Source: CAZJJK01 sp964546285
Lineage (GTDB): Bacteria; Spirochaetota; Spirochaetia; Treponematales; Breznakiellaceae
Assembly (NCBI GenBank): GCA_964546285.1
Contig: CAZJJK010000008.1
Span: 1-48,208 of the forward strand
DNA: 48,208 nucleotides
Direction: 5' to 3'
The position numbers and the translations under genes were made by a program. The notes beneath the pieces are model-generated. The model was not told the DNA's origin and searched no databases. It saw only the letters and a list, made by a program, of their open reading frames with translations. Below, one piece after another: positions 31,669-39,947 of the stretch (the first letter of the stretch is position 1; every line of letters starts with the position of its first letter).

Positions 31669-33534
31669 TTAGGCTTCGTGCGGATCAACTCGTGGGGGAA
31701 AGCCCAAAAGCTGACGAATTTCGTTATCAACCAAGGTTTCTTTCTGGATAAGCTCCTCAGCCAACACTTCCAGTTTTTTCTTGTTTTCACCGAGTATACC
31801 GACGGCACTCTGTAGGCAGTGATCCAAAATCGCCTTGACGGCGCTGTCAATACGATGGGCGGTATCCTCGGAATAGTCCTTATGACGCGCAATTTCCTTG
31901 CCCAAGAAGATAGGTTCGTCTTCCTGCCCATAGGCTATAGGACCAAGTTCCTCCGCCATACCCCATTCGCATACCATCTTTCGCGCCAACTCAGTAGCTT
32001 GCTGAATGTCCATCTTCGTACCGGTGGTTGTTTCGTTATAAAAAAGCCGTTCCGCCGCGAAACCGCCATACATAATAACGATCCGGTCTTCTATCCAGCC
32101 CCTAGTTCGGCTATAGCTATCCTCATCTGGCAGTGACAAGGCCAAGCCCAACGCCCGCCCGCGCGGTACGATGGTGACCTTATGGAGGGGATCGGCGTTT
32201 TTGAGGAAATAGTGTAATAAGGCATGGCCAGCCTCATGGAAAGCGGTCATCCTCCGTTCCCGGTCGGATACGACTAGGGATTTCCGCGCCACACCCATCA
32301 GTATTTTATCGCGAGCTTCCTCAAAATCGGACATATCCACTTGGGTCTTATCGCTTCTAGCGGCGAATAAAGCCGCTTCATTGACTAGATTGGCTATATC
32401 GGCTCCGCTTGTTCCAGGGGTAGCCCGCGCGATGCGAGAAAAATCGATATCCGCGTTTAGCGGAATTTTCGCGGCGTGAATACGCAGAATAGCCTCGCGT
32501 TCCTTTATATCGGGCATAGCCACCACAACCTGGCGGTCAAAACGCCCTGGCCGCAACAGAGCCGGGTCTAAAACATCGGGACGGTTAGTCGCGGCCAATA
32601 AAATGACGCCGTCTTTTGAATCAAAACCATCCATCTCCACCAGCATTTGGTTAAGCGTCTGTTCGCGTTCATCATGACCGCCGCCATACCCGGCGCCACG
32701 GGTCCGCCCCACGGCGTCAAGTTCGTCTATAAAAATAATACAGGGGGCGCTTTTCCGGCCTTGCTCAAACAAATCGCGGACCCGGCTGGCGCCCACGCCA
32801 ACGAACATTTCCACAAAATCCGATCCTGACATATGGAAATAAGCGACGCCAGCTTCACCGGCCACCGCTTTAGCCAGCAAGGTTTTCCCCGTACCGGGCA
32901 TGCCAACCAAAAGTACGCCCTTTGGAATACGCGCTCCCATTTTGGTGAATTTCTGGGGATTTTTAAGAAAAGCGACAACTTCCTGAAGCTCGTACTTAGC
33001 TTCTTCCTGCCCAGCTACATCGGCGAAACTTATATTTTTCTTGCCAGCATCCAAATAACGTTTGGCGCGGCTCTTCCCAAACTGAAAGGCCTTATTGCCG
33101 CCCTGAGCTTGCCGGAACATCAGCCAAATAAAGGCGAAACCAATAAACCAAGGGAGGAATTCCAGAAGGATTTGAAAAGGCGACACCGTTCCGACAGCGC
33201 CGGAAACCTTCACGTCTTTTTCGCGCAAAGTGGGCAGAAGCTCTGGGTCGCCATAGGGAATACGCGATTCAAACAGGCTCCGCTCGCCGTTTGGACCAAC
33301 CAAGGTTCCCTGAAGGAGCTGGTCGTCTATAATCTTGACAGCGTCCACTTGGCCCCGATCCAAATATTCGGTAAAAGCGGAATAGGGTATTTCCACAGCG
33401 CCGCTTTTATCGCCAGTCCAGAAAAATATAGCGAAGAGTCCCACCACCACCACTAAAAAAACTAGGGCGAAACGATTTGCCTTGCCAGTATTTATAGGCG
33501 GGCGAGGTTCTTTGTTATTCTGATCGTCAAGCAT
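31669..33534 (-). CDS. ftsH: ATP-dependent membrane metalloprotease FtsH
   Basis: The 621-residue protein has two membrane segments (about 22-43 and 120-140), the AAA domain with Walker A GMPGTGKTLLAKAVAG, Walker B IIFIDELDAVG, the second region of homology (ATNRPDVLDPALLRPGRFD) and the zinc site HEAGHALLHYF. Walker A normally begins GPPGTGKT; the first Pro is Met here, which should be tolerated. Length is typical. It degrades membrane and regulatory proteins. GGGGGACAG precedes ATG 33534. A short signal with N-terminal acidic tail is usual for the family. Confidence 0.96.
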   Translation of the reverse strand: MLDDQNNKEPRPPINTGKANRFALVFLVVVVGLFAIFFWTGDKSGAVEIPYSAFTEYLDRGQVDAVKIIDDQLLQGTLVGPNGERSLFESRIPYGDPELLPTLREKDVKVSGAVGTVSPFQILLEFLPWFIGFAFIWLMFRQAQGGNKAFQFGKSRAKRYLDAGKKNISFADVAGQEEAKYELQEVVAFLKNPQKFTKMGARIPKGVLLVGMPGTGKTLLAKAVAGEAGVAYFHMSGSDFVEMFVGVGASRVRDLFEQGRKSAPCIIFIDELDAVGRTRGAGYGGGHDEREQTLNQMLVEMDGFDSKDGVILLAATNRPDVLDPALLRPGRFDRQVVVAMPDIKEREAILRIHAAKIPLNADIDFSRIARATPGTSGADIANLVNEAALFAARSDKTQVDMSDFEEARDKILMGVARKSLVVSDRERRMTAFHEAGHALLHYFLKNADPLHKVTIVPRGRALGLALSLPDEDSYSRTRGWIEDRIVIMYGGFAAERLFYNETTTGTKMDIQQATELARKMVCEWGMAEELGPIAYGQEDEPIFLGKEIARHKDYSEDTAHRIDSAVKAILDHCLQSAVGILGENKKKLEVLAEELIQKETLVDNEIRQLLGFPPRVDPHEA

Positions 33535-33750
33535 CTGTCCCCCGGGAATATCGCGCCGCTTAATTCGGCCGCCGCGTCGCGGCGCCTCACGGACGCGTTC
33601 TTAAAAAAGAAGCGCGAAAACAATTTCAAAAGTTTCCGCCTTTAAACGCATAATCAACAAAATAGTCGATTTTTAATCAAATATATCTATAACATGGAGA
33701 TATATTTCAAATAAATAAAACCGCGTAAAACTCCTAAAAACAAACGTTCT
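33535..33750. other. AT-rich regulatory gap between tilS and ftsH
   Basis: No coding sequence is supported. A perfect 10-bp stem AAATATATCT/AGATATATTT with a 9-base loop spans 33679-33707 inside AT-rich DNA. Its position about 150 bases upstream of the ftsH start suggests a terminator for tilS or an operator for ftsH. Confidence 0.5.
33679..33707. repeat. Perfect 10-bp AT-rich inverted repeat
   Basis: AAATATATCT pairs with AGATATATTT around ATAACATGG. The gap around it is much richer in A and T than the window as a whole. Confidence 0.65.
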
Positions 33751-35163
33751 TTAGGACTCCTTTATAAGTATAAAAAAGAAATTGGAACGCGCATAGCCCG
33801 CGGCGGCATTATCTTCCAAACCCGTTCCTTTCCCCGCCTTTTTTTTAGCACTAGGCGGAGAAGCTTGACCACGCTTAAAAACAGCGACAAGTCCCCTTTC
33901 ATCTTCCAGGCTTACGGCAAGCTCAGTGTCGTGAAAAAGCGCTTTCTTTGATCGGGCCCAAAGCGCGCAAGGAAGGCTGACCGGCCACGCGCTTAGCCCT
34001 AAGCGCTCTTGCGGCGAAGAATTAGCCATAAGCTCAGCCCGTTCCGCTATTTTAAAACGCAGCCCAAAAGCGTGAAAACGCCCGGGATGGTAAAAAGCGC
34101 GCCAATGGCCGCCCTCTTTCAGTCCACGGCTAACCCGATCTATATGTATGCTGTCGTTTTTGAAACGGCTAAGCCTAAAGCGGCCTAGATCAGCCGATAC
34201 AAGCTGACCCTGTACAAAATTATTAAGGACTTTACGCGAAGGCGGCCGAAATTTCACCGGGCGATCGGCGCTCAGAGCGATAGTCCTTTTTCTATATTTC
34301 TTTGATTCCAAAAGATTTATCGCTTGAAATATCGCTTCTACACGGACGATGGGATCCAGCGTCTCAAAGGCCGCCTCAGCTGACGCTAAGCCCCAGCCCT
34401 CCCTCCGCCAGGCTACGCGGCGCCGCGCCTCGGCCTTTAAGTGCTGGGCAAGCTCAGACTGGGTTTCGCCGAAAAGCGTCAAACCGGAACGCCAAGCGGG
34501 GAATTCCTTATCCAGCAGCGGGATTAGACGCAAACGGACACGGTTGCGAAGATATATCGTTTGAGAATTCGTTGAATCGTCACGGTAAGCAAGTTTATGG
34601 GATGAAAGATAGGATACAATCTCGGCCCGATTTATTTTTAACAGAGGCCGAACCAGTTTGCCGCGCGAAGGCCGCCAAAGAGAGAGCCCCGCCGGACCAG
34701 CGCCGCGCAAAACGCGGATAAGAATATTCTCCAATTGGTCATCGGCGTTGTGGCCAAGGGCCACGACTATAGCGCCAGAACGATCCAGCTCATGCCGCCA
34801 GATCCGGCGGCGTACACGCCTAGCCGCATCCTCCACTCCGCCGCCCCAGACACCAGCCAAACGCGGGATAAGCCCGCGCGGCACAGTGGCGACGCGGAGC
34901 GGCAATTTATAGCGGTAACAAAGGGATCGCACCGAAGCAAGATCGTCCGCTAATTCCAGAGGCGGACGCAAGCCGTGGTTTATATGAACGCAATTGATTG
35001 TAATATTTAGAAAACCGCTAAGCCGGGCAAGGGCGGCGGTAAGAGCGGTGGAATCCGCGCCGCCTGAAAGGCCGATAAGCACGCGTTTTCCGCTATATAG
35101 CTCCATAGCCTCAGCGACCGCGTGTTCCAAACGGCCAGAGGGCGAGGCGGCAAGTTCAGACAT
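33751..35163 (-). CDS. tilS: tRNA(Ile)-lysidine synthase TilS
   Basis: The 470-residue protein has the PP-loop VLIGLSGGADSTALTAALA, the INCVHINHGLRP segment, ALGHNADDQLENILIRVLRG and the YLRNRVRLRLIPLL motif. TilS converts the wobble C of tRNA-Ile(CAT) to lysidine using ATP and lysine. The C-terminal half has less family identity and may carry the usual substrate-binding domains. It ends the rplY-side of the cluster; the start lies 33 bases past the hairpin after rplY. Confidence 0.88.
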   Translation of the reverse strand: MSELAASPSGRLEHAVAEAMELYSGKRVLIGLSGGADSTALTAALARLSGFLNITINCVHINHGLRPPLELADDLASVRSLCYRYKLPLRVATVPRGLIPRLAGVWGGGVEDAARRVRRRIWRHELDRSGAIVVALGHNADDQLENILIRVLRGAGPAGLSLWRPSRGKLVRPLLKINRAEIVSYLSSHKLAYRDDSTNSQTIYLRNRVRLRLIPLLDKEFPAWRSGLTLFGETQSELAQHLKAEARRRVAWRREGWGLASAEAAFETLDPIVRVEAIFQAINLLESKKYRKRTIALSADRPVKFRPPSRKVLNNFVQGQLVSADLGRFRLSRFKNDSIHIDRVSRGLKEGGHWRAFYHPGRFHAFGLRFKIAERAELMANSSPQERLGLSAWPVSLPCALWARSKKALFHDTELAVSLEDERGLVAVFKRGQASPPSAKKKAGKGTGLEDNAAAGYARSNFFFILIKES

Positions 35164-35196
35164 AGGCTCCTAACAGGTCCTTGTTAGACAGAAATA

Positions 35197-35229
35197 AGCC
35201 GCAAACCGCCCTAAAGGCGGCTAGCGGCT
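35197..35229 (-). terminator. Branched hairpin between rplY and tilS
   Basis: On the minus strand AGCCGC and CCGCC pair with GGGCGG and GCGGCT around a short loop, followed by TTATTTCTGT. This could attenuate read-through from rplY into tilS. Confidence 0.45.
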
Positions 35230-35268
35230 GTTATTTTCGCCTGAACCTCAGACAAACGCGACCACAAT

Positions 35269-35889
35269 CTATTCAGTAGTTTCCTCGGCCGGGGCCGGCG
35301 CCGCTTCCTCGGCTTGAGGCTCAGCTTCAACGGCTTCGGCTTTAGCGAATTTTACGACCGCGATAACCTGGTCGCCGCTGGTCAACACCTTCACTTCCGG
35401 CGCCAACTTTAGATCGCGTACATGAATGGATTGATTCGTGCCCAAGGTACTTAAGTCAAGATCGATTTTTTCCGGCAAGACGCGCGGCAAACACTCTACC
35501 TCAACCTCATGGATTGGGCTTTCCAGTATTCCGCCTTCCCGTACGCCGATCGGCGATCCGGAAAAGTGCAGAGGCACGCGTGCGCGCACCAACTTGCCGC
35601 TTTCCACCTCGTAAAAATCGACATGAACGATACTTCCGCTTAAAATATCTCGCTGCGTATCCTTAACAAAAGCTTGGCGCTCTTTACCGTCCACTACCAG
35701 CTTAACGATAGTACTTTCGGATATACCGCGAACGCCGTTTACAAATTCCAAATTATCCAAATCGATGGCTAGGGCGCCAGCGCCGCTACCATAGATAACG
35801 CCAGGGATACGGCCAGACCGTCGCAGGCGGCCGGCATTTCTAGAACCGAAACCAACCCGCTGCCGGGCGTTCAACGTAACTTGACCCAT
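35269..35889 (-). CDS. rplY: Ribosomal protein bL25 (CTC form)
   Basis: The 206-residue protein begins LNARQRVGFGSRNAGRLRRSGRIPGVIYG (5S rRNA-binding L25 domain) and continues with the longer TL5/CTC beta domain (VDFYEVESGKLVRARVPLHF). It ends in an Ala-Glu-Pro-rich tail (AEAEPQAEEAAPAP). Start 35889 has GGAG seven bases upstream; the frame extends ten codons further without support. It follows tRNA-Gln by 57 bases and sits in the usual spoVG-tRNA-rplY group. Confidence 0.93.
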   Translation of the reverse strand: MGQVTLNARQRVGFGSRNAGRLRRSGRIPGVIYGSGAGALAIDLDNLEFVNGVRGISESTIVKLVVDGKERQAFVKDTQRDILSGSIVHVDFYEVESGKLVRARVPLHFSGSPIGVREGGILESPIHEVEVECLPRVLPEKIDLDLSTLGTNQSIHVRDLKLAPEVKVLTSGDQVIAVVKFAKAEAVEAEPQAEEAAPAPAEETTE

Positions 35890-35946
35890 TGAAAGACTCC
35901 TTACAAAGGCATAGATCACGGCGCGTCGCGCCGAAGATGAGAAAAA

Positions 35947-36018
35947 CTGGGACGGTAGGATTCGAACCTACGAATGCCGGGATCAAAACCCGGTGGCTTA
36001 CCACTTGCCGACGTCCCA
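35947..36018 (-). tRNA. tRNA-Gln (anticodon TTG)
   Basis: The minus strand folds with acceptor TGGGACG/CGTCCCA, anticodon stem CCGGG/CCCGG around TTTTGAT and T stem GTAGG/CCTAC. Anticodon TTG; discriminator G as expected for Gln. CCA is not encoded. Length 72 bases. Confidence 0.95.
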
Positions 36019-36055
36019 AGGAAAACGGCGATCGGGACGCCCCGACACCGATTAG

Positions 36056-36337
36056 CTAAACTTCAACTTCTGGATCATCCACAACATTACCAGAGTCGTA
36101 GACATCCAATATTTTATTTTGCAAGCGCGACCTAAATTCAGGATGTATAGGATGCGCCACATCCTTATACTCACCCGCTCGGGTTTTCCGGCTTGGCATC
36201 GCGATAAAAACCCCGCTTTTTCCCTCAATAATCTTGACGTTATGGACAACGAAGCAGTCGTCGAAGGTGACAGTAACATAGGCTTTTAACTTACCTTCGC
36301 TCGTGACTTTTCGTATCCTGATGTCGGTGATCTCCAT
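36056..36337 (-). CDS. spoVG: SpoVG family RNA/DNA-binding regulator
   Basis: The 93-residue protein matches SpoVG: EITDIRIRKV, AYVTVTFDDCFVVHNVKIIEGKSG, VFIAMPSRKT and DVAHPIHPEFRSRLQNKI. In Borrelia and Staphylococcus the SpoVG orthologue binds nucleic acid and modulates gene expression. The start 36337 has GAGGAG upstream. A longer upstream reading frame overlaps ispE and is rejected. It sits 37 bases before tRNA-Gln on the same strand. Confidence 0.93.
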   Translation of the reverse strand: MEITDIRIRKVTSEGKLKAYVTVTFDDCFVVHNVKIIEGKSGVFIAMPSRKTRAGEYKDVAHPIHPEFRSRLQNKILDVYDSGNVVDDPEVEV

Positions 36338-36377
36338 GGCGATTCTCCTCTTTCGGCCCCAGGATAACCCTATCCGC

Positions 36378-37295
36378 TCATTGTAATACCCTAAAGCTCG
36401 CGCGCGCAAGAGGAAGCGCGAAATGTGACCGACTTCCAGGAAAAAACGTCTCCTTTGCCGCTTTTTTAGCGGCCTTAAGGTCGGAAAAGACACCAAAACA
36501 GGTAGAACCAGAACCAGATAGAGCGACAAACTCAGCCCCAAAGGCTCGGAGCGCGCGTAAGCATATCCGATACGGCCCCTCTTTTCCATCGCCATAACGA
36601 GCGGCCAGCGCTTCATCCAATACCGGAAAAAAATCGTTATAAAAAGGCCATAAAGCCGGAGAAAGCGATAGAGAGCGAATCAACTCATCCACAGGAGGAT
36701 CAAGCGGCGCTTGAATCGTGATGCCGCTCCGGCTGAGATCAAGCAGGCGATAAGCCTCCGCCGTATCGCTGGGAAAAGAAGGGAAAACCAAAACAACGCC
36801 ATAATCCAAGGCGGGATTTATGTTTTTCACCCGCTCGCCGCGGCCAGACACCAGAGCTGTCCCGCCATCTAAGAAAAACGGAACATCGCTGCCCAAGGAG
36901 GCGGCGATAGCCGTTAAAAGCTCACGGGAACAGGCTGTCCCCGCCAACTCATTAAGCGCCAGTAAAACAGAAGCGGCGTCCGAAGACCCCCCGCCCAGAC
37001 CGGCTCCCAGGGGGACCCGCTTCTTAACCCGTATTCTAACGCCGCCATCAAAGCCGGTAGCGCGGCGAAAGGCGTGAAACGCTTTATAAACAATATTTCG
37101 TTCCGGCGGCACCAAACCGTCCATCTCGACGGCGCAAGCAGAACGTTCTTTCAAAGATTCAATGACGATCTCATCCGACAGATCCAGCGTTTGAAAAACG
37201 CCGAGCAAGTTATGGTACCCGTCAGGCCGTCGATCATGTATACGCAGGTGGAGATTGATTTTGCATGGTGCCGCAACACAAGTCCCACCTAGCAT
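36378..37295 (-). CDS. ispE: 4-diphosphocytidyl-2-C-methyl-D-erythritol kinase
   Basis: The 305-residue protein begins CKINLHLRIHDRRPDGYHNL and has the GHMP ATP loop VPLGAGLGGGSSDAASVLLALN, with ALSGSGSTCFGVF at the C-terminus. It phosphorylates CDP-methylerythritol in the non-mevalonate isoprenoid pathway, so that pathway is probably present. It starts the cluster that continues with spoVG. The ATG is 11 bases past a TATAAT box. Confidence 0.93.
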   Translation of the reverse strand: MLGGTCVAAPCKINLHLRIHDRRPDGYHNLLGVFQTLDLSDEIVIESLKERSACAVEMDGLVPPERNIVYKAFHAFRRATGFDGGVRIRVKKRVPLGAGLGGGSSDAASVLLALNELAGTACSRELLTAIAASLGSDVPFFLDGGTALVSGRGERVKNINPALDYGVVLVFPSFPSDTAEAYRLLDLSRSGITIQAPLDPPVDELIRSLSLSPALWPFYNDFFPVLDEALAARYGDGKEGPYRICLRALRAFGAEFVALSGSGSTCFGVFSDLKAAKKAAKETFFPGSRSHFALPLARASFRVLQ

Positions 37296-37306
37296 ACCGA
37301 AGCGGT

Positions 37307-37334
37307 ATTATACCGATTATCGCCGCTTTGTAAA
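37307..37334 (-). promoter_or_regulatory. ispE promoter
   Basis: On the minus strand TTTACA, 16 bases, TATAAT, ending 11 bases before the ATG. A leader of only about 4 bases would follow. The TATAAT lies inside an imperfect palindrome CGGTATAATACCG. Confidence 0.6.
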
Positions 37335-37363
37335 GATAGGCCAGTCTATAAGCTTTCAGCGCG

Positions 37364-37392
37364 TTGACGTCATCAAAGGCTCGCCCTATACT
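37364..37392 (+). promoter_or_regulatory. Promoter of the CheX-like gene, leaderless
   Basis: TTGACG at 37364-37369 and TATACT at 37387-37392 are 17 bases apart. The GTG start at 37400 lies 7 bases after the -10, so the transcript should begin at the start codon. Confidence 0.6.
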
Positions 37393-37399
37393 TCATAAC

Positions 37400-37867
37400 G
37401 TGAAAACCAGCATCTATGCGTTTTTTTCTCAGGCAACCGGCTTGGTTCTGTCAGAGATTGGCTTTAGCGGCATCGGAATGGCGGAATCGCGAAATTCAAG
37501 CGGCGGGGATTGCGACCTGCTGGCGGCCATAGGACTCACGGGGGGCTTAAAAGGCCATTTTATTGTCAGTTTTGACACTAATTCAGCCGACGCCTTTGTG
37601 GCTTGTCTGTATGACTATTTGGGACTAGATCGCGAAGAATTGGCCGACCAGCGTTTCCGCAAATCCGCCTTGGCGGAAATCGCCAATCAAATCGGGGGCA
37701 GAGCGTCAGCCTTACTCGCGGAATCAGGCATTGATTGCATGATAACACCTCCAACGGTAATCAGCGGTCAGGGAGTGGACGCGCTCTTACCCGGTTCTAG
37801 TGAGCGCGCACGCTATCAGGTATCGGGCGATTTCGGCGTTTTTGATTGTGTAATCGCTCTTAAATGA
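37400..37867 (+). CDS. CheX-like chemotaxis phosphatase family protein
   Basis: The 155-residue protein matches CheC/CheX-like proteins: GLKGHFIVSFDTNSADAFVACLYDYL, then LAEIANQIGGRASALLAESG (the E..N active-site helix) and ITPPTVISGQGVD. The family dephosphorylates CheY-P. Conserved Glu and Asn in AEIANQ are visible. It starts at GTG 37400 because the promoter occupies the further upstream part of the frame. It is about 9 kb from the che operon, so it may work in trans. Confidence 0.75.
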   Translation: MKTSIYAFFSQATGLVLSEIGFSGIGMAESRNSSGGDCDLLAAIGLTGGLKGHFIVSFDTNSADAFVACLYDYLGLDREELADQRFRKSALAEIANQIGGRASALLAESGIDCMITPPTVISGQGVDALLPGSSERARYQVSGDFGVFDCVIALK

Positions 37868-37906
37868 GAAGATTAAGAAAATTCGCTCTGGCCGACCCGA
37901 TACCTG

Positions 37907-37935
37907 TTGACAGATATCGGAGCTGTCCCTTATGT
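37907..37935 (+). promoter_or_regulatory. Promoter of the acidic-protein gene
   Basis: TTGACA at 37907-37912, 17 bases, TTATGT at 37930-37935, leaving a leader of about 30 bases with a GGAG before ATG 37972. Confidence 0.6.
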
Positions 37936-37971
37936 TTCAATAGCAATTTATGAGATTTCATGGAGATGATT

Positions 37972-38292
37972 ATGGTTCCCTTTGAGTCTATACAAAGCGA
38001 CGGTCGGCTGGAGCTCGTTCCGCTCTTTTCCGAATCCGACGTTCTTCCACCCATCCCCTTCGCCGCCTTCGACGACGACTTTGAGGACGATTACGAAGAC
38101 GATGATATGGAAGATGAGGGCGATGATTTTGACGATATGTCAGACGACGAGTTTGATGACGACTTTGAAGACGACTTCGATGACGACGAAGACGACTTCG
38201 AAGAGGATGATGATTTTGACGAAGAAGAAGACGAGGAAGACAGCGATTACGATTATGAGGAAGAAATAGATTACGACGATTTTGACGAATAA
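37972..38292 (+). CDS. Extremely acidic small protein (Asp/Glu-rich tail)
   Basis: The 106-residue protein has a short normal N-terminal part (about 30 residues, MVPFESIQSDGRLELVPLF) and a tail of about 70 residues that is almost entirely Asp and Glu with some Phe, Tyr and Met. Such tails mimic nucleic acid or bind basic proteins or metal. The function is not known. It has its own promoter and a strong terminator, so it is an independent unit, and the Asp codon GAT/GAC pattern is repetitive. ATG 37972 is preferred because GGAG lies six bases upstream; 37960 is the alternative start. Confidence 0.7.
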   Translation: MVPFESIQSDGRLELVPLFSESDVLPPIPFAAFDDDFEDDYEDDDMEDEGDDFDDMSDDEFDDDFEDDFDDDEDDFEEDDDFDEEEDEEDSDYDYEEEIDYDDFDE

Positions 38293-38339
38293 AGAAGCGC
38301 TTTCATAAAAGACGGCTTCAAAAGCTCTCAAGCTTTATA

Positions 38340-38374
38340 ACCGCGTTTTCGTCAAACGCGGTCTTGTTTTTTTC
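38340..38374 (+). terminator. Rho-independent terminator after the acidic-protein gene
   Basis: A perfect 9-bp stem ACCGCGTTT/AAACGCGGT with 5-base loop is followed by CTTGTTTTTTTC. It is a textbook terminator 48 bases after the stop. Confidence 0.9.
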
Positions 38375-38398
38375 TTCCTACCATCTATGAAATAGACT

Positions 38399-38776
38399 TT
38401 AGTTTTTAACGTTTTGAACGGGCGCGGCGTTGCTATGGGCCGAAACGCCCCATAAACGTTCTAAATCATAAAAGGATCGCGCTTTTTCCGTCATCAAATG
38501 AACGACAACATTGCCCAAGTCTATGAAACTCCATTCCTCGTCGTCATCGCGGCGGCGCGGCTGGACAAATATTGATCGCTCAGCCAAATAGTTTTTAAGA
38601 TGTTTTCTTAAACCTTTTAGATGCGCTCCGCTGGTTACGGTCGCGACAACAAAGAAATCGGTCCATGAGTTAAGCCCGCGCAAGTCAAGCACAATTGGAT
38701 TGATCGCTTTATGCTCAAATAAAAGCGTAGATAGCTCATCAGCTATTTCCTTATCAGCGTATAACATATCTTCCAT
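38399..38776 (-). CDS. rsfS: Ribosome silencing factor RsfS
   Basis: The 125-residue protein matches RsfS: IVLDLRGLNSWTDFFVVATVTSGAHLKGLRKHL, then DDEEWSFIDLGNVVVHLMTEKARSFYDLERLWG. It binds ribosomal protein uL14 to keep subunits apart. It has GGAAGG before ATG 38776 and overlaps the end of the LCP gene by 23 bases. The usual neighbours nadD and obg are upstream. Confidence 0.93.
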   Translation of the reverse strand: MEDMLYADKEIADELSTLLFEHKAINPIVLDLRGLNSWTDFFVVATVTSGAHLKGLRKHLKNYLAERSIFVQPRRRDDDEEWSFIDLGNVVVHLMTEKARSFYDLERLWGVSAHSNAAPVQNVKN

Positions 38777-39947
38777 TAAAATCCTTCCCTATAATCAAGG
38801 TAAAATCCACGCCGCTGTCGCTGCCAAAATCGCCAGCGGACTGCAATTCCTCAGTCTGAATGGAATCACAGCGTATCACCTCTCCCAAAAGCAGAGCGGC
38901 GGACCGCATTCCCGTATGATCGATAATATACGTTTCCTCATAGTCATTACGATCGGCGTTACCAACATCGGTTGTGTCATATCCAAAACCCTGCAGCAAG
39001 TCCGCGGTTTTTTTAGCCATGCCGGTGGACGTTGTGCCATTGAGAATACGCACCGCGTAAACGCGTTCAGAGTCTCCGCCTTCACCGCTGTGCACAAGCG
39101 AGGTTAGTGATCGCTTCACCACTTCCTTCGCGAGAGAGCCGTCATAGGCAGGAAACAGCAGCCGCTGATCGGACACAACCCGATAATTTCCCGCTATACG
39201 GTGAACGCTAAGACGTTCCATATCGACGCTGGCAAGAGTATCTAATAAGCGAAAGAAGGTCTTCTTATTCATATTGCTTTCAGGCAAGCTAAAAAAGAAA
39301 TCGGCGACGCCGCCTTGATTAAGATAATCCCGCTTTTCAGCTAATTTAGCGAAAATTGACGTGACCAAATGCTGCCGTCTGGCAAAAACGGTTTCCTCCT
39401 CCTCTATCTCAAGAACATAGGAGGCGTAACTTCTTACCTTATCTCCATCTAATATGACAGAACCAGGAGGCAGCAGTACTCTTTGCCCGTTTACCTCCTC
39501 ATCAACCCCATCAGCGATAAACAGGCCTAAACCTTCTACCAGATCAACAAAGTCGCTGAGAGCGTCTAAATCAAAGGCTATAAAAAACGGTATTTCCAGC
39601 CCAAGGACGCCAGACGCCTCCTCTAAAAAAGCGTGAGGCCGAGACCGATCATAGACAGCGTCTATCCTATCCACCCTTCCCAAAGCTTTTAGGATTAAGC
39701 CTAATTCGCAGGGCAGATCGAAAACCACACCGCGACGCGACGGAGGATAGAACGAAAAAACATGCGCGCTAAGCGGTTTCCCTTCATGGTCTATCACAAA
39801 CATCATGCTGACTATACGATCGCTGGCCAAGCTTTCATCCACCGGGTCAGAACGCAGGGCAAATAGGGTAGCGACAAGACCAAATACGGCGATAAAGATC
39901 ATTGCGATAAGTAAATAGGCGGAAGTGTCCAGCTTAAGCCGTCTCAT
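38754..39947 (-). CDS. LytR-CpsA-Psr family protein with LytR_C domain
   Basis: The 397-residue protein has a signal anchor (about residues 8-30), a LCP-type middle domain (VIDHEGKPLSAHVFSFYPPSRRGVVFDLP, then DAVYDRSR, RQHLVTSIFAKLAEKRDYL) and a C-terminal LytR_C domain (YAVRILNGTTSTGMAKKTADLLQGFGYDT). LCP proteins in Gram-positives move glycopolymers to the cell wall; in spirochaetes the role is not settled. It overlaps nadD by 4 bases (ATGA), and its end overlaps rsfS. Confidence 0.82.
   Translation of the reverse strand: MRRLKLDTSAYLLIAMIFIAVFGLVATLFALRSDPVDESLASDRIVSMMFVIDHEGKPLSAHVFSFYPPSRRGVVFDLPCELGLILKALGRVDRIDAVYDRSRPHAFLEEASGVLGLEIPFFIAFDLDALSDFVDLVEGLGLFIADGVDEEVNGQRVLLPPGSVILDGDKVRSYASYVLEIEEEETVFARRQHLVTSIFAKLAEKRDYLNQGGVADFFFSLPESNMNKKTFFRLLDTLASVDMERLSVHRIAGNYRVVSDQRLLFPAYDGSLAKEVVKRSLTSLVHSGEGGDSERVYAVRILNGTTSTGMAKKTADLLQGFGYDTTDVGNADRNDYEETYIIDHTGMRSAALLLGEVIRCDSIQTEELQSAGDFGSDSGVDFTLIIGKDFNGRYVIR

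Noticed and set aside
31668..31931. 88-residue N-terminal extension of the Asp-loop protein
   Set aside because: It is a shadow of ftsH. A signal peptide begins exactly at ATG 31667.
36338..36616. Long N-terminal extension of SpoVG
   Set aside because: It overlaps ispE in another frame, and a strong GAGGAG site lies before ATG 36337, which gives the normal SpoVG length.
37364..37399. ATG-type start of the CheX-like gene upstream of 37400
   Set aside because: The promoter -35 and -10 occupy this stretch, so it cannot be translated from that transcript.
38140..38331. Hydrophobic minus-strand frame over the acidic gene
   Set aside because: It is the antisense of the Asp/Glu codons (Val, Ile, Phe by complementarity) and has no ribosome binding site.
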